A DNA stretch of 64,000 nt from Micavibrio sp. (GTDB lineage: Bacteria; Pseudomonadota; Alphaproteobacteria; Micavibrionales; Micavibrionaceae). The position numbers were made by a program, and so were the translations under genes. The first letter of the stretch is position 1. Every line of letters begins with the position of its first letter. The stretch is taken from assembly GCA_026989265.1 (NCBI GenBank), contig JALSJP010000002.1, forward strand, positions 1 through 64,000. Direction: 5' to 3'. Shown one piece after another: positions 18,443 to 26,885 of this stretch. The notes beneath the pieces are model-generated. The model was not told the origin of the DNA. It worked only from the letters and a program-made list of their open reading frames with translations, and did no database searches.

Positions 18443-19948
18443 ATGAGTGACCAAATGAAAGACCGAATGAAAGATATTGTTTCCTTGTGCAAGCGAAGGG
18501 GCTTTATCTTTGCTGCTTCCGATATTTATGGCGGAATCAATGGGTTTTGGGACTATGGTCCGCTTGGCGTAGAGCTTAAAAATAACCTGCGTGATCGCTG
18601 GTGGCATGATATGGTAATTGCTCCGCCGCTTGGGCTTGATGGCACACCTATCAGCATTGTGGGACTCGATTCGTCTATTATCCAAAACCCTAAATGCTGG
18701 GAAGCATCAGGTCATGCGAGCGGATTTAATGACCCGATGGTCGATTGTAAGGAATCAAAAAAGCGTTATAGAGCGGATCATGTAGTTGTTCTTATTCCAA
18801 AAGATGGGCAAGGTTATGCTCTTGCTTTTGATAAAGACGCTGAAGATATAGAGATTGAAAAACGCCTTAAAAAATTGGCAAAGAATAAATCTATAAGTGA
18901 TTTTGATAGAAAATCATTGGATCAAATTCCTGTGGAAGACTTTCCTAACATAATTGCTCCAGATACTAAAAAGGCTGGCACACTAACCGAGCCTGTTCAA
19001 TTTAATATGATGTTTAAAACAACTAGTGGCGCAAAAGAGGGTAGCGATAGTGAAGTTTACTTGCGTCCTGAAACTTGCGCGGGGATATTTTTAAATTTCA
19101 AGAATGTGCTGGATTCCAGCCGCGTTAAAGTCCCGTTTGGCATTGCTCAAATTGGTAAGGCTTTTCGTAATGAGGTAACGCCGCGTAACTTTATATTTAG
19201 AAGCCGTGAGTTCGAGCAAATGGAGCTTGAATGGTTTTGCGCAGAAGAAGATGTTCCTAAATGGTTTGATTTTTGGGTAGAACAGCGCACTAATTTCTGG
19301 CTATCCCTTGGTATTCCAAAGTCAGAGCTGCATTTCTTGGATGTTCCAAAGGAAGATTTATCGCATTATTCAAGCCGTACAATTGACGTGGAATATCGCT
19401 TTCCATTTGCTGCCCCTGATTTTGATGAGCTAGAAGGCATCGCGCATCGCGGTAATTATGACCTAACTCAACACCAAGAATTTTCAGGGCAAAAGCTTGA
19501 TTATTTCGATCAAGCCGAAAATAAACGCTATTTACCTCATGTGATAGAGCCGTCCACTGGTCTAACGCGCGGAGTTTTGGCACTTATTTGCGAGGCTTAT
19601 ACGGTCGATGAAAATCGTCCAAGTGGAGTGTATCTTAACTTCCATCCCTCTATGGCACCTAAAAAGGCGGCTATCCTGCCATTAACGGCAAAGCCTCACC
19701 ACGTAGAGCCAGCGCAAAAGCTCTATATGGAATTGCGCGATGAGTTTGTGGTTGATCTCGATATTAAGCAAAATATCGGCAAGCGCTATGCCCGCCAAGA
19801 TGAGATTGGCACGCCTTATTGCTTTACTATTGATAATGAAACGCTAGAGGATCATAGCGTAACTGTGCGTGATCGTAATACTATGGAGCAGCAGCGCATC
19901 CCGCTTGATAAGGTCAAAGCATTCCTACGCGAAAAGATTTATGGTTAA
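18443..19948 (+). CDS. glyS: Glycyl-tRNA synthetase, single-chain (alpha2) type
   Basis: 501 residues. The N-terminal KRRGFIFAASDIYGGINGFW and class II motif 2 (FRNEVTPRNFIFRSREFEQM, about residues 237-256) and motif 3 (STGLTRGVLAL) identify the archaeal/eukaryotic-like dimeric GlyRS, not the alpha2beta2 GlyQ/GlyS enzyme common in Proteobacteria. The C-terminal anticodon-binding domain starts near residue 400 (AAILPLTAKPHHVEPA). It charges tRNA-Gly in the cytoplasm. No glyQ is nearby. The symbol follows usage for the one-subunit enzyme; some annotators call it glyQS. Confidence 0.93.
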   Translation: MSDQMKDRMKDIVSLCKRRGFIFAASDIYGGINGFWDYGPLGVELKNNLRDRWWHDMVIAPPLGLDGTPISIVGLDSSIIQNPKCWEASGHASGFNDPMVDCKESKKRYRADHVVVLIPKDGQGYALAFDKDAEDIEIEKRLKKLAKNKSISDFDRKSLDQIPVEDFPNIIAPDTKKAGTLTEPVQFNMMFKTTSGAKEGSDSEVYLRPETCAGIFLNFKNVLDSSRVKVPFGIAQIGKAFRNEVTPRNFIFRSREFEQMELEWFCAEEDVPKWFDFWVEQRTNFWLSLGIPKSELHFLDVPKEDLSHYSSRTIDVEYRFPFAAPDFDELEGIAHRGNYDLTQHQEFSGQKLDYFDQAENKRYLPHVIEPSTGLTRGVLALICEAYTVDENRPSGVYLNFHPSMAPKKAAILPLTAKPHHVEPAQKLYMELRDEFVVDLDIKQNIGKRYARQDEIGTPYCFTIDNETLEDHSVTVRDRNTMEQQRIPLDKVKAFLREKIYG

Positions 19949-19969
19949 TATCGCAAAACAGATAGTAAT

Positions 19970-20929
19970 TTAAGGGCGGGGGGGGCTCCTCCCAGTAGTC
20001 ACCTTACTCATAGCAGCATCAAACGCTTTTTGAGCTTTATCCAAAGCAGCATTTGCACTGTTAAGTTTCGTCTCAAATTCAACTAATGTGGCTTCTTCAT
20101 TCTCATATTCATATGTAGCGTCAAGTACTGGTTTGTATCTACGGCAGATTTTAAAGTTACTATCACGAGGTTCCACACTATTACACGAGGCTCTAATTAG
20201 GTTTCTAGGCGGATTTCCAAATTGGGCAATAAGAGCATCCATTCTGATTTTTGCAATATCACGAATTCGTTTTTGGAAGTTGAAATTTTCTTGCGCTTCC
20301 TCGGCTTTTTCTTTAGCGTTGGCAAGAGTATCAGCTGCACTTTCAGCGGCACCTTCTTCTGGTGTCATTGTATTAGACCCATCTTTTTTATTGCTCGACC
20401 GACAGGATTTTCTGTGTTTGAACTTAATCCAGCCTTTCTCATCCCTTCCTGAATTCGTTGGCTTAGTGTTTGCGCTATTAGCCATAGATGTTACAGAGGA
20501 AATGTCGTTATCAATCCCAACCATTTTATTATTAAGGTAATCCCCAAGCTTTGCTTTATCTGCAATTTTATTCTCAGCCCCTCCAATAGCGGTAAGCTTC
20601 GATTCGATAGATGATAGCTTGCCGCTAATAAGGGTAGATAAGGGGCTGCTTGCTCCGCCAGAAAAACTATCTACAGTCGAGCATAAAAGGTTTAATGTTG
20701 TTTCAAGTGTTTCAAATAAATTATTTGTATTGCACTTAACTTCTAATTTAACACTTGATTTAAAACCTCTTTTATGAAGGTGGAATCTAAAACCTTCATA
20801 GTATGATATAGTTTTAAATGCCCCTGGTATTTTCCCTAAAACCTTATTGATAGCATTGCACCCCGCAGCATTAGCAGTCGTAGGAAAACTTAAGAAAAAT
20901 AATGCTGTAAGAAAAAGAAAAAACCTCAT
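19970..20929 (-). CDS. Hypothetical secreted coiled-coil protein
   Basis: 319 residues from the ATG at 20929. A signal peptide is clear (MRFFLFLTALFFLSFPTTAN, cleavage after NA). An upstream in-frame TTG (20989) would place 20 residues in front of it and is rejected. The mature part has Cys at several points and two predicted helical Ala/Glu/Lys-rich stretches (EGAAESAADTLANAKEKAEE; FETKLNSANAALDKAQKAF). No family recognised. The end is encoded in an unusual run of eight G bases (19978-19985, + strand). Confidence 0.7.
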   Translation of the reverse strand: MRFFLFLTALFFLSFPTTANAAGCNAINKVLGKIPGAFKTISYYEGFRFHLHKRGFKSSVKLEVKCNTNNLFETLETTLNLLCSTVDSFSGGASSPLSTLISGKLSSIESKLTAIGGAENKIADKAKLGDYLNNKMVGIDNDISSVTSMANSANTKPTNSGRDEKGWIKFKHRKSCRSSNKKDGSNTMTPEEGAAESAADTLANAKEKAEEAQENFNFQKRIRDIAKIRMDALIAQFGNPPRNLIRASCNSVEPRDSNFKICRRYKPVLDATYEYENEEATLVEFETKLNSANAALDKAQKAFDAAMSKVTTGRSPPRP

Positions 20930-20963
20930 AAAACCACCCAGATATAAAATAACTATATTAATC

Positions 20964-20993
20964 AGTGTAGCATAAGCTCCACATAACAAGCAA
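20964..20993 (-). promoter_or_regulatory. Promoter of the secreted coiled-coil gene
   Basis: Minus-strand TTGCTT (20988-20993), an 18-nt spacer and TACACT (20964-20969) preceded by TGC (extended -10), about 35 nt upstream of the chosen ATG at 20929. This fits that start better than the upstream TTG, which would lie at or within the promoter. Confidence 0.5.
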
Positions 20994-21071
20994 TTATTTT
21001 GTGAATCTGCAGGTTCTGCCCCTTCTTTGTTTATTTACTATCATTTGCAAACAGCTATTCCAGAAATTATG

Positions 21072-21818
21072 TTAGAAAAGTTTTTCGGCATCTCTTAAAA
21101 TTCTATCCGCTTGTTTTGTGTAATCGCCATTGCTTTCATGCATGATAATGCCTTGATGTAAAATGCAAGATGATTTCTTATGCTTCCACGCACGTATTAT
21201 AATGCGCTTGGCTGGTTTTCCTTGGCGCGGATATAGCGGGAATAGCTCAACCCCGCCAAACATTTTACCCCCGCGACTGCCATATAGTGCATGTATAATA
21301 TTATCTGTCTGCCCCGCATCATGGATAATGCTAAACGAGCCTTGCCCCTTAATGTGACGGTGCGCGCAAGCTATCCAGTCTTGCAAATCTATATTTGCAT
21401 CAATATGCCCCATAGCCCGCGCCTTTGCAGTGGAAGGGGAGCTTATATGTTCATCAAATTTCATATATGGCGGGTTGCAAATAACATGATCGAAAATATT
21501 TCCAAGCCGCGCCGCCTTTATATCCTCGCATATAAAACTGGCTCGCTCGCTCATTCCATTAATAGATGCATTTTTTTGCGCTAACTCTATGTGGTCGCTT
21601 TGTATGTCAATGCCTGTAAGGCTTGTTTTTTCTATGCGATATATCGCGCACAGCCCCGCGCTGCCCACGCCGCAGCCTAAATCTAAAATGCTTTGATGGG
21701 GTTTATCAGGGCAAGCAGAGCCAAGCATCACACTATCCATAGAGGTGCGAAAACCGTTCGGTGCTTGATGCAGCGCAAGTTTCTTGTCTAATACATGAAT
21801 TAGGTTTTTATTGCTCAT
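21072..21818 (-). CDS. tRNA1(Val) adenine-N6 methyltransferase-like protein (TrmN6/YfiC family)
   Basis: 248 residues. The SAM-binding LDLGCGVGSAG (residues 45-55) and the N6-adenine/amino-methyltransferase motif NPPY (115-118) followed by MKF are present, and the N-terminal DSVMLGSACP block is typical of the TrmN6 group (COG4123). The likely reaction is m6A37 formation in a valine tRNA. The exact substrate is inferred from the family; other small-molecule or RNA substrates cannot be excluded. Confidence 0.85.
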   Translation of the reverse strand: MSNKNLIHVLDKKLALHQAPNGFRTSMDSVMLGSACPDKPHQSILDLGCGVGSAGLCAIYRIEKTSLTGIDIQSDHIELAQKNASINGMSERASFICEDIKAARLGNIFDHVICNPPYMKFDEHISSPSTAKARAMGHIDANIDLQDWIACAHRHIKGQGSFSIIHDAGQTDNIIHALYGSRGGKMFGGVELFPLYPRQGKPAKRIIIRAWKHKKSSCILHQGIIMHESNGDYTKQADRILRDAEKLF

Positions 21819-21840
21819 GCTTTAATTTTTATAGAAAATC

Positions 21841-22755
21841 TTAAGCCTTGTCACGGATTGTTTGAGTTAGCATCATAAGGTCAATAGGCTTTGCTATCAG
21901 GCTGTAAAACGGCATTTTCCGCGTTTCATTAATAGTTTCATTAATGCTTTGATTAATATTATTTACAGCCATAATCTGCCCATAGTTATTTTGCATCTCG
22001 GCAGATTCGCGCATAGCTTGTGATTTTTGCATGATCACATTATCCGATATCCGATTATTTGCAGTATAAGACATTATATTTTCAGTAATTTGCGGCGGCG
22101 GTGGCATCGTCGGAGGCGAAGCAGGGGCGTTAGATATATCTATTTCATCGCCATTAACTTGGAATTTTTTATCAAAAAATTGATAGACCTCTTCTAATGA
22201 CCTTGCACGACCATCTTTAGAATCATAAAATACATTGCGGTTAGCCGCCGCCGCGCGCGGGAATAGATCAGCCGCCGCTTGCATTGGATTTTCGTCGCGT
22301 GCATTCAAAAATGATGAAGCTCCGCTTGCCCCCATAAAATGCGCAAAATAAAGCTCGGTCGAGCCAGTATCGCCGCCCCAATTACTATTGAGGGTTTTTT
22401 CATTCTCCGAAGCAAATGCCGCCGCCATAAATGACGCTTTTTCAGGGTCTTTTCGCATCTCTAAAATTTCCTTATTTGTCAAACCATTGCTATCAATTCC
22501 ATATTTATCACCATATTTATCAACCATCGAAAGCCACGTAGAATCAATAAACTGATATAACCCAGTAGCAGAGCTGGTCTTGGCTTTAGCATGCGGGTTA
22601 AAGCTACTTTCCGCCGCCGCTTGTTGCACTAGATAGGAAAAATCAACCCCCGAGCGTTTGCTAGCTTGCTCTATCGCATTAATAACACCATTGGATGCGC
22701 GCGCAGTTATGCTATCTAATGTTTTGATTTCTATAGTGTTCGTCTCGTAACTCAT
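21841..22755 (-). CDS. SLT-domain lytic transglycosylase-like protein
   Basis: 304 residues. The soluble lytic transglycosylase fold occupies about residues 25-180: AAAESSFNPHAKAKTSSATG holds the catalytic Glu49, followed by GLYQFIDSTW. No signal peptide is seen, as in flagellar-rod or phage-type murein lyases that are exported by a secretion system or released by lysis. A Pro-rich linker (PPTMPPPP) leads to a polar helical tail. It would cleave the MurNAc-GlcNAc bond. It overlaps no neighbour; a flagellar role is only a possibility since no flagellar genes are here. Confidence 0.85.
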   Translation of the reverse strand: MSYETNTIEIKTLDSITARASNGVINAIEQASKRSGVDFSYLVQQAAAESSFNPHAKAKTSSATGLYQFIDSTWLSMVDKYGDKYGIDSNGLTNKEILEMRKDPEKASFMAAAFASENEKTLNSNWGGDTGSTELYFAHFMGASGASSFLNARDENPMQAAADLFPRAAAANRNVFYDSKDGRARSLEEVYQFFDKKFQVNGDEIDISNAPASPPTMPPPPQITENIMSYTANNRISDNVIMQKSQAMRESAEMQNNYGQIMAVNNINQSINETINETRKMPFYSLIAKPIDLMMLTQTIRDKA

Positions 22756-22832
22756 GCTATAATTTTACTCTTAGTTTAATATCAATTTAATAAATGCAAG
22801 CACCGTGCCAAAATATTTTATGGAGAGCAAAT

Positions 22833-24404
22833 ATGAGCGAATATAATCCGCCAGTTAAAGAAATGTCATTTATCCTTAACGATGTTTTGGGGTTTGAGCA
22901 TGACGATCTTGATAGAGAAACCGTCGAAGCTGTGCTGGATGAAGCGGCTAAACTAGCCTCAACCGTGCTTGCTCCGCTTAATAAAATTGGCGATTTACAA
23001 GGGGCAAAATTGATTGACGGGCAGGTTGAAACCGCCGATGGTTTCAAGGAAGCCTATAAGGCTTATTGCGAGGGCGGTTGGAACGCTGTGCCATTTGATG
23101 AGCAATATGGCGGGCAAGCCTTACCATGGGCATTGGCTTTTCCCGTGCAAGAAATGTGGCAAGGCGCAAATATGGCTTTTGGTCTATGTCCGCTACTTAA
23201 TCAGGGCGCGGTTGAGGCTATTTCCTCGCATGGCTCTGATGAGCAAAAATCTAAATATTTGCCAAAGCTTATATCGGGCGAGTGGAGTGGCACTATGAAT
23301 ATCACGGAAAGCGGGGCTGGCTCTGATCTCGGGCTGATAAGCGCGAAAGCCGATAAGCAAAATGATGGCAGTTATAAAATCACAGGGCAGAAGATTTTTA
23401 TAACTTACGGCGACCATGATATGAGCGATAATATCATTCATTTGGTGCTGGCTAGAACCCCTGACGCTCCCGAAGATGTTAAGGGTCTATCCTTGTTTAT
23501 TGTCCCTAAAATATTGGATGACGGCTCTAAAAACTCTCTGGAATGCATAGGGTTAGAGCATAAATTAGGCATTCATGCCTCGCCCACCTGCACTATGGAT
23601 TTTTGCGGCGCAACTGGATATTTGATTGGCGATGAAAATAGCGGGCTTAAATATATGTTTACAATGATGAATAATGCGCGGCTTTGTGTTGGGCTGCAAG
23701 GCGTTGCTATTGCTGAGCGTGCTTATCAAGCGGCACATAATTACGCAAATGAGCGCGTGCAGGGCAAATCACTTAATAGCGGGGAGCGCGTTCCTATTGC
23801 TCAGCATGCTGATGTTCGGCGTATGCTGCTGGACATGAAATCACGCATTATTGCTGGTCGTCTCATGAGCTATAGCGCGGCATTAGAGCTTGATAACTCT
23901 AGTAATATAGCGCCTTTCCTCACGCCAATTGTGAAAAGTTTTTGCACTGATATGGCGGTGGAAATTGCCTCAACTGGCATTCAAGTGCATGGCGGCATGG
24001 GCTTTATCGAGGAAAGTGGCGCTGCTCAATATTACCGTGATGCGCGGATTTTGCCCATATATGAGGGAACAAACGGCATTCAGGCACTTGATCTGGTTTT
24101 CCGCAAAATCATTCATGATGGCGGGGAAGTGGCGTTTAGCTATATAAAGGAAATGGAAGGACTGGTTGAGCAATCTAAGCTAGATAACTTAATAAGCAAA
24201 ACTAACCGCATATTAGAGCTAGCCAAAGATAAAAAGATGGATGAGATTGCATGGATGTCCAGCCCGTATTTAAAGGCTTTTGGAATTATTATTGGCGCAG
24301 CATTAATTGAAAAAGCCGCTCGAAAAAATGAAACATTTCAATGCGATAAAGGCATATCTTTAAAAGATATCAAAGATTTTTATAATGCGAATATTTTGCC
24401 TTAA
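22833..24404 (+). CDS. Acyl-CoA dehydrogenase family protein
   Basis: 523 residues from the ATG at 22833 (GGAGAG six nt upstream); a longer frame from 22794 is rejected. MNITESGAGSDLG in the middle domain, VHGGMGFIEESGAAQYYRDA and YEGTNGIQALDLV, which holds the usual catalytic Glu of the long DmdC-like subgroup, are visible. It is shorter than the roughly 590 residues of that subgroup, ending soon after the fourth domain begins. It would oxidise an acyl-CoA thioester with FAD; substrate unknown. Its end overlaps the convergent Cys-repeat gene by 4 nt. Confidence 0.9.
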   Translation: MSEYNPPVKEMSFILNDVLGFEHDDLDRETVEAVLDEAAKLASTVLAPLNKIGDLQGAKLIDGQVETADGFKEAYKAYCEGGWNAVPFDEQYGGQALPWALAFPVQEMWQGANMAFGLCPLLNQGAVEAISSHGSDEQKSKYLPKLISGEWSGTMNITESGAGSDLGLISAKADKQNDGSYKITGQKIFITYGDHDMSDNIIHLVLARTPDAPEDVKGLSLFIVPKILDDGSKNSLECIGLEHKLGIHASPTCTMDFCGATGYLIGDENSGLKYMFTMMNNARLCVGLQGVAIAERAYQAAHNYANERVQGKSLNSGERVPIAQHADVRRMLLDMKSRIIAGRLMSYSAALELDNSSNIAPFLTPIVKSFCTDMAVEIASTGIQVHGGMGFIEESGAAQYYRDARILPIYEGTNGIQALDLVFRKIIHDGGEVAFSYIKEMEGLVEQSKLDNLISKTNRILELAKDKKMDEIAWMSSPYLKAFGIIIGAALIEKAARKNETFQCDKGISLKDIKDFYNANILP

Positions 24405-25177
24405 TTATAATTCTCATTGCGCCGGCAATATGCGATTGCGCGCTCTTTCATTAAATTCTTTGAGCTGAAATTTATAAGTCCTTGATAAGCCTCAAAATGT
24501 TTTGCCCATTGACCAGCATAGCATTCGCAATAGTCTTTTGGCTCAATATTTTTAACAGGGCGCTTAGTCGTCATAGCCATGCAACGAGTATATTCATAAC
24601 CAGTTGTTTCAACTATATTTCTGCAATCACTAATGAATGTCTCTATTATTCCTTCTTTTGAGGCGAGCGGGCCTTTTTCGATTCTAGCGTCTAAATATTT
24701 AGCGGCATAGCACTCACAATCGTAAAAACGGCTGATTTTCAAGCTTGATTTACACTGGTCAAACACCATTTGTGCTTCTTCTAATTGGGCTTTTGTGATT
24801 TTGGGTAAGTCAGATTTAGTTTTAGTGCCATAAATGTCTTCTACATCTTGACCATCTTTAAGGCATTTATCAACATTAGCCGCCATTATATCGCTTATTG
24901 TTGCCTCATCACCAAGCTCTATCCTTTTATCTAAAAATTCACTAGATGCGCATTTGCAATCCCTTATATTGCTCATGCTGTCATTTTTCATACACAAGTC
25001 ATAAAATTTTGCAGCTTCTTCTATTTGCTCATCAGATGCTTTTGAGAGAATAGTTTGCTCTTTTTCTTCTTGTGTAGTTGTGGCAGGCGATAACTCCACC
25101 TCTGATTCTTGAGCGTAGCTAGGCATAATCAATAATAACATTAAAGAAGATAATAATGTTAGGGCTAAATATCTCAT
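24401..25177 (-). CDS. Secreted protein with three four-cysteine repeats
   Basis: 258 residues from the ATG at 25177, giving a signal peptide (MRYLALTLLSSLMLLLIMPS, then YAQ). Three related repeats follow. Repeat 1 has C62, C74, C76, C105; repeat 2 has C142, C154, C156, C185, with identical spacing (12, 2, 29) exactly 80 residues later; repeat 3 has C199, C217, C219, C251 with looser spacing. Each repeat has a C-x-C preceded by D or Y and followed by a conserved helix (FLDKRIELG, YLDARIEKG). Twelve cysteines suggest disulfides in the periplasm or metal binding. The family is unknown to me. It begins 16 nt after the HTH/coiled-coil gene, so the two are probably co-transcribed. Confidence 0.8.
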   Translation of the reverse strand: MRYLALTLLSSLMLLLIMPSYAQESEVELSPATTTQEEKEQTILSKASDEQIEEAAKFYDLCMKNDSMSNIRDCKCASSEFLDKRIELGDEATISDIMAANVDKCLKDGQDVEDIYGTKTKSDLPKITKAQLEEAQMVFDQCKSSLKISRFYDCECYAAKYLDARIEKGPLASKEGIIETFISDCRNIVETTGYEYTRCMAMTTKRPVKNIEPKDYCECYAGQWAKHFEAYQGLINFSSKNLMKERAIAYCRRNENYN

Positions 25178-25193
25178 ATTGAGTTTTGTAGGG

Positions 25194-25778
25194 CTATCCC
25201 CTAGCCTTTTTCCAGAAACGGAACACTGACCCTGCATTTTCATAATCATTTTCATTCTGAGCCTTTAATTTTTTCATCTTATCATCAAGATTTCTTGTTC
25301 TTTGGCTGCTGCTGCGCTGCGCGATTTTGCCTGACTGCGAGTTTTGCAAGCGGCGTTGGCGCGCTCTATCTTCGCGTTCTTTTATTTGCGCGCGGAGCTC
25401 TTCTGCTTGTTTTTGTGAATATTGGCTAGTTATTAGAATTTGAGAAGCTTGCTTTTCCCACTTATCACGTTGATCCATTAAGTCTTCAACGCGTTCATCT
25501 GCCGCTGTTAGTTGCTGTTCAAGCATTTTGATTTGCATTTTCATGCGCTCTTTTTCTACAGCTTCTGTTATTTCTTTTGCTTCTGTTTTTACGGGGGTAG
25601 CTTTCGTGACATTTTGTTGTTTTATACCAAAGACACGCTCAAGTTCGGAAACTTCAATAACGCGACGTTTGTTTTGATCAAGCTCAAATGATAGTTTTCC
25701 GCTATTCATTGCGCGTTGAACTGTTGATTTTGATTTTCCAGTTAGAGTAGCTGCTCTTTGCGCTCCTACTTTTGCCAT
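25194..25778 (-). CDS. HTH plus coiled-coil DNA-binding protein (plasmid-type)
   Basis: 194 residues. Residues 1-35 (GAQRAATLTGKSKSTVQRAM) form a helix-turn-helix like those of plasmid/excisionase-type binders, followed from about residue 75 by a long Glu/Lys-rich coiled coil (ERMKMQIKMLEQQLTAADER). KfrA-like and other plasmid-associated proteins share this layout. Upstream of its start are inverted repeats at 25794-25825 and 25878-25917, plausible autoregulatory operators. The ATG follows GAGGGAAAT. The Cys-repeat gene lies downstream. Function inferred only as DNA binding. Confidence 0.75.
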   Translation of the reverse strand: MAKVGAQRAATLTGKSKSTVQRAMNSGKLSFELDQNKRRVIEVSELERVFGIKQQNVTKATPVKTEAKEITEAVEKERMKMQIKMLEQQLTAADERVEDLMDQRDKWEKQASQILITSQYSQKQAEELRAQIKEREDRARQRRLQNSQSGKIAQRSSSQRTRNLDDKMKKLKAQNENDYENAGSVFRFWKKARG

Positions 25779-25793
25779 GATTTCCCTCGTTCG

Positions 25794-25825
25794 TTTCTTG
25801 AAGTAAAAAGATATATATCAAGAAA
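25794..25825 (-). promoter_or_regulatory. Inverted repeat in front of the HTH/coiled-coil gene (candidate operator)
   Basis: TTTCTTGA (25794-25801) and TCAAGAAA (25818-25825) are perfect 8-bp arms with a 16-nt centre, 16 nt upstream of the start codon at 25778. The AT-rich centre (ATATATAT) overlaps a likely -10 region. Position fits repression by the neighbouring DNA-binding protein. Confidence 0.5.
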
Positions 25826-25877
25826 TATCATAGGCTATTATTTTGGCGCAAGCATCAATAGTATTCTAATAGCATCT

Positions 25878-25917
25878 ATCCACAACTCGCATTAAAAGCT
25901 TGATACGAATTGTGGAT
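25878..25917. promoter_or_regulatory. Second inverted repeat (12-bp arms)
   Basis: ATCCACAACTCG (25878-25889) is complementary to CGAATTGTGGAT (25906-25917) in 11 of 12 positions, with a 16-nt centre, the same spacer length as the repeat at 25794. The arms contain TATCCACA-like ends that also resemble half DnaA boxes. It lies downstream of the sapC-like gene but lacks a U-run, so it is unlikely to be a terminator. Confidence 0.45.
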
Positions 25918-25944
25918 TTAGTTATGCAGCATTTTGTTTCGAAA

Positions 25945-26712
25945 CTACGCGGCTTCTTTTTCTAGGCGCTCATTTAGGCGGCGAGTAAGGTTTTGCCACT
26001 GCGCTCCTGAGAAAAGGTGAGCATAAATAAATGGAAGCCATCCTTTTGCTCTCCACTCCAAAAATACCTTATCATCTAATTCAGCAAATTTTTTCTCATC
26101 AATGATTTTAAATCCAGAGAAATTGATTCGGCGATTTCCAGAGATATTAATTTGCGCCTCACGCTCAATAAGAAGTCCGCTATCTGCTATAGCTTTACTG
26201 AATTCCAATGTTTGACCAGAAGCTGCGTGATATGATTTGCAAAATTCCAGTGCATTCTTTGATAGATCGCTTGGGTTGCCTTCACCATCAAAAAATGGTT
26301 GAGAAGTTCCCTTTTCAACAGCTTCGGGAGTGTTATCAATGCAAAGTGTTAGCTGATCACTATTTGGAAGTTCAGAGAATATAAACGGATAACGCCTTAT
26401 ATAAGCAGGAATATATGTGCTTAAATCCCAATTGTTTTTAGCATCAAGAAAAAGATTTTCATTATCGCGCAATCCCAAAATAGCAACTGGCGTTGCGTTA
26501 GCATCAGGGCTAAATGCTATTGGATAATGATGAGATATTTGCGGCATTTCTATCATATTTACAGGGACAGCATTAATGTCCTTAGTAAAGCCAAACCCGA
26601 AATCTTTTTTCAAAGATAGCTCATTATGTTTTTTAGCGTCAAGCGGCATTGGCTGCTTATAAAATAGTGGTAGCTGTGTTGCTGCTTGTTCTTTAGGTGT
26701 CTCGTTAGCCAT
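25945..26712 (-). CDS. SapC family protein
   Basis: 255 residues from the ATG at 26712 (GAGGA seven nt before); an upstream ATG (26724) includes that site and is rejected. The pattern HYPIAFSPDANATPVAILGL, SELPNSDQL, LFDGEG-like PFFDGEGNPS and the C-terminal LEWRAKGWLPFIYAHLFS are typical of SapC (PF07277), named for an S-layer-associated protein in Campylobacter but widespread as a cytoplasmic protein of unknown role in Alphaproteobacteria. No signal peptide. Confidence 0.85.
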   Translation of the reverse strand: MANETPKEQAATQLPLFYKQPMPLDAKKHNELSLKKDFGFGFTKDINAVPVNMIEMPQISHHYPIAFSPDANATPVAILGLRDNENLFLDAKNNWDLSTYIPAYIRRYPFIFSELPNSDQLTLCIDNTPEAVEKGTSQPFFDGEGNPSDLSKNALEFCKSYHAASGQTLEFSKAIADSGLLIEREAQINISGNRRINFSGFKIIDEKKFAELDDKVFLEWRAKGWLPFIYAHLFSGAQWQNLTRRLNERLEKEAA

Positions 26713-26885
26713 TATAATCCTCATTATACTTATAAATTATTGATTTATCGGGATCATATAAAAAAAACAAGTGTTTGGGAAATGATTTTTAATATTTATT
26801 ATCTTTGTATTAGGCTTTGTATTGTTTTTTAAAATCGTATAAGTTTTGGCACATAGCTATAATTAGATATCTGGAGACATTATTT

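Noticed and set aside
18175-18492. 105-residue minus-strand ORF overlapping the glycyl-tRNA synthetase start
   Set aside because: It crosses the inverted repeat and the start of a real gene, and has no ribosome-binding site or family match.
25878-25917. 12-bp inverted repeat as terminator of the sapC-like gene
   Set aside because: The loop is 16 nt and no U-run follows on the minus strand, so an operator is more likely.
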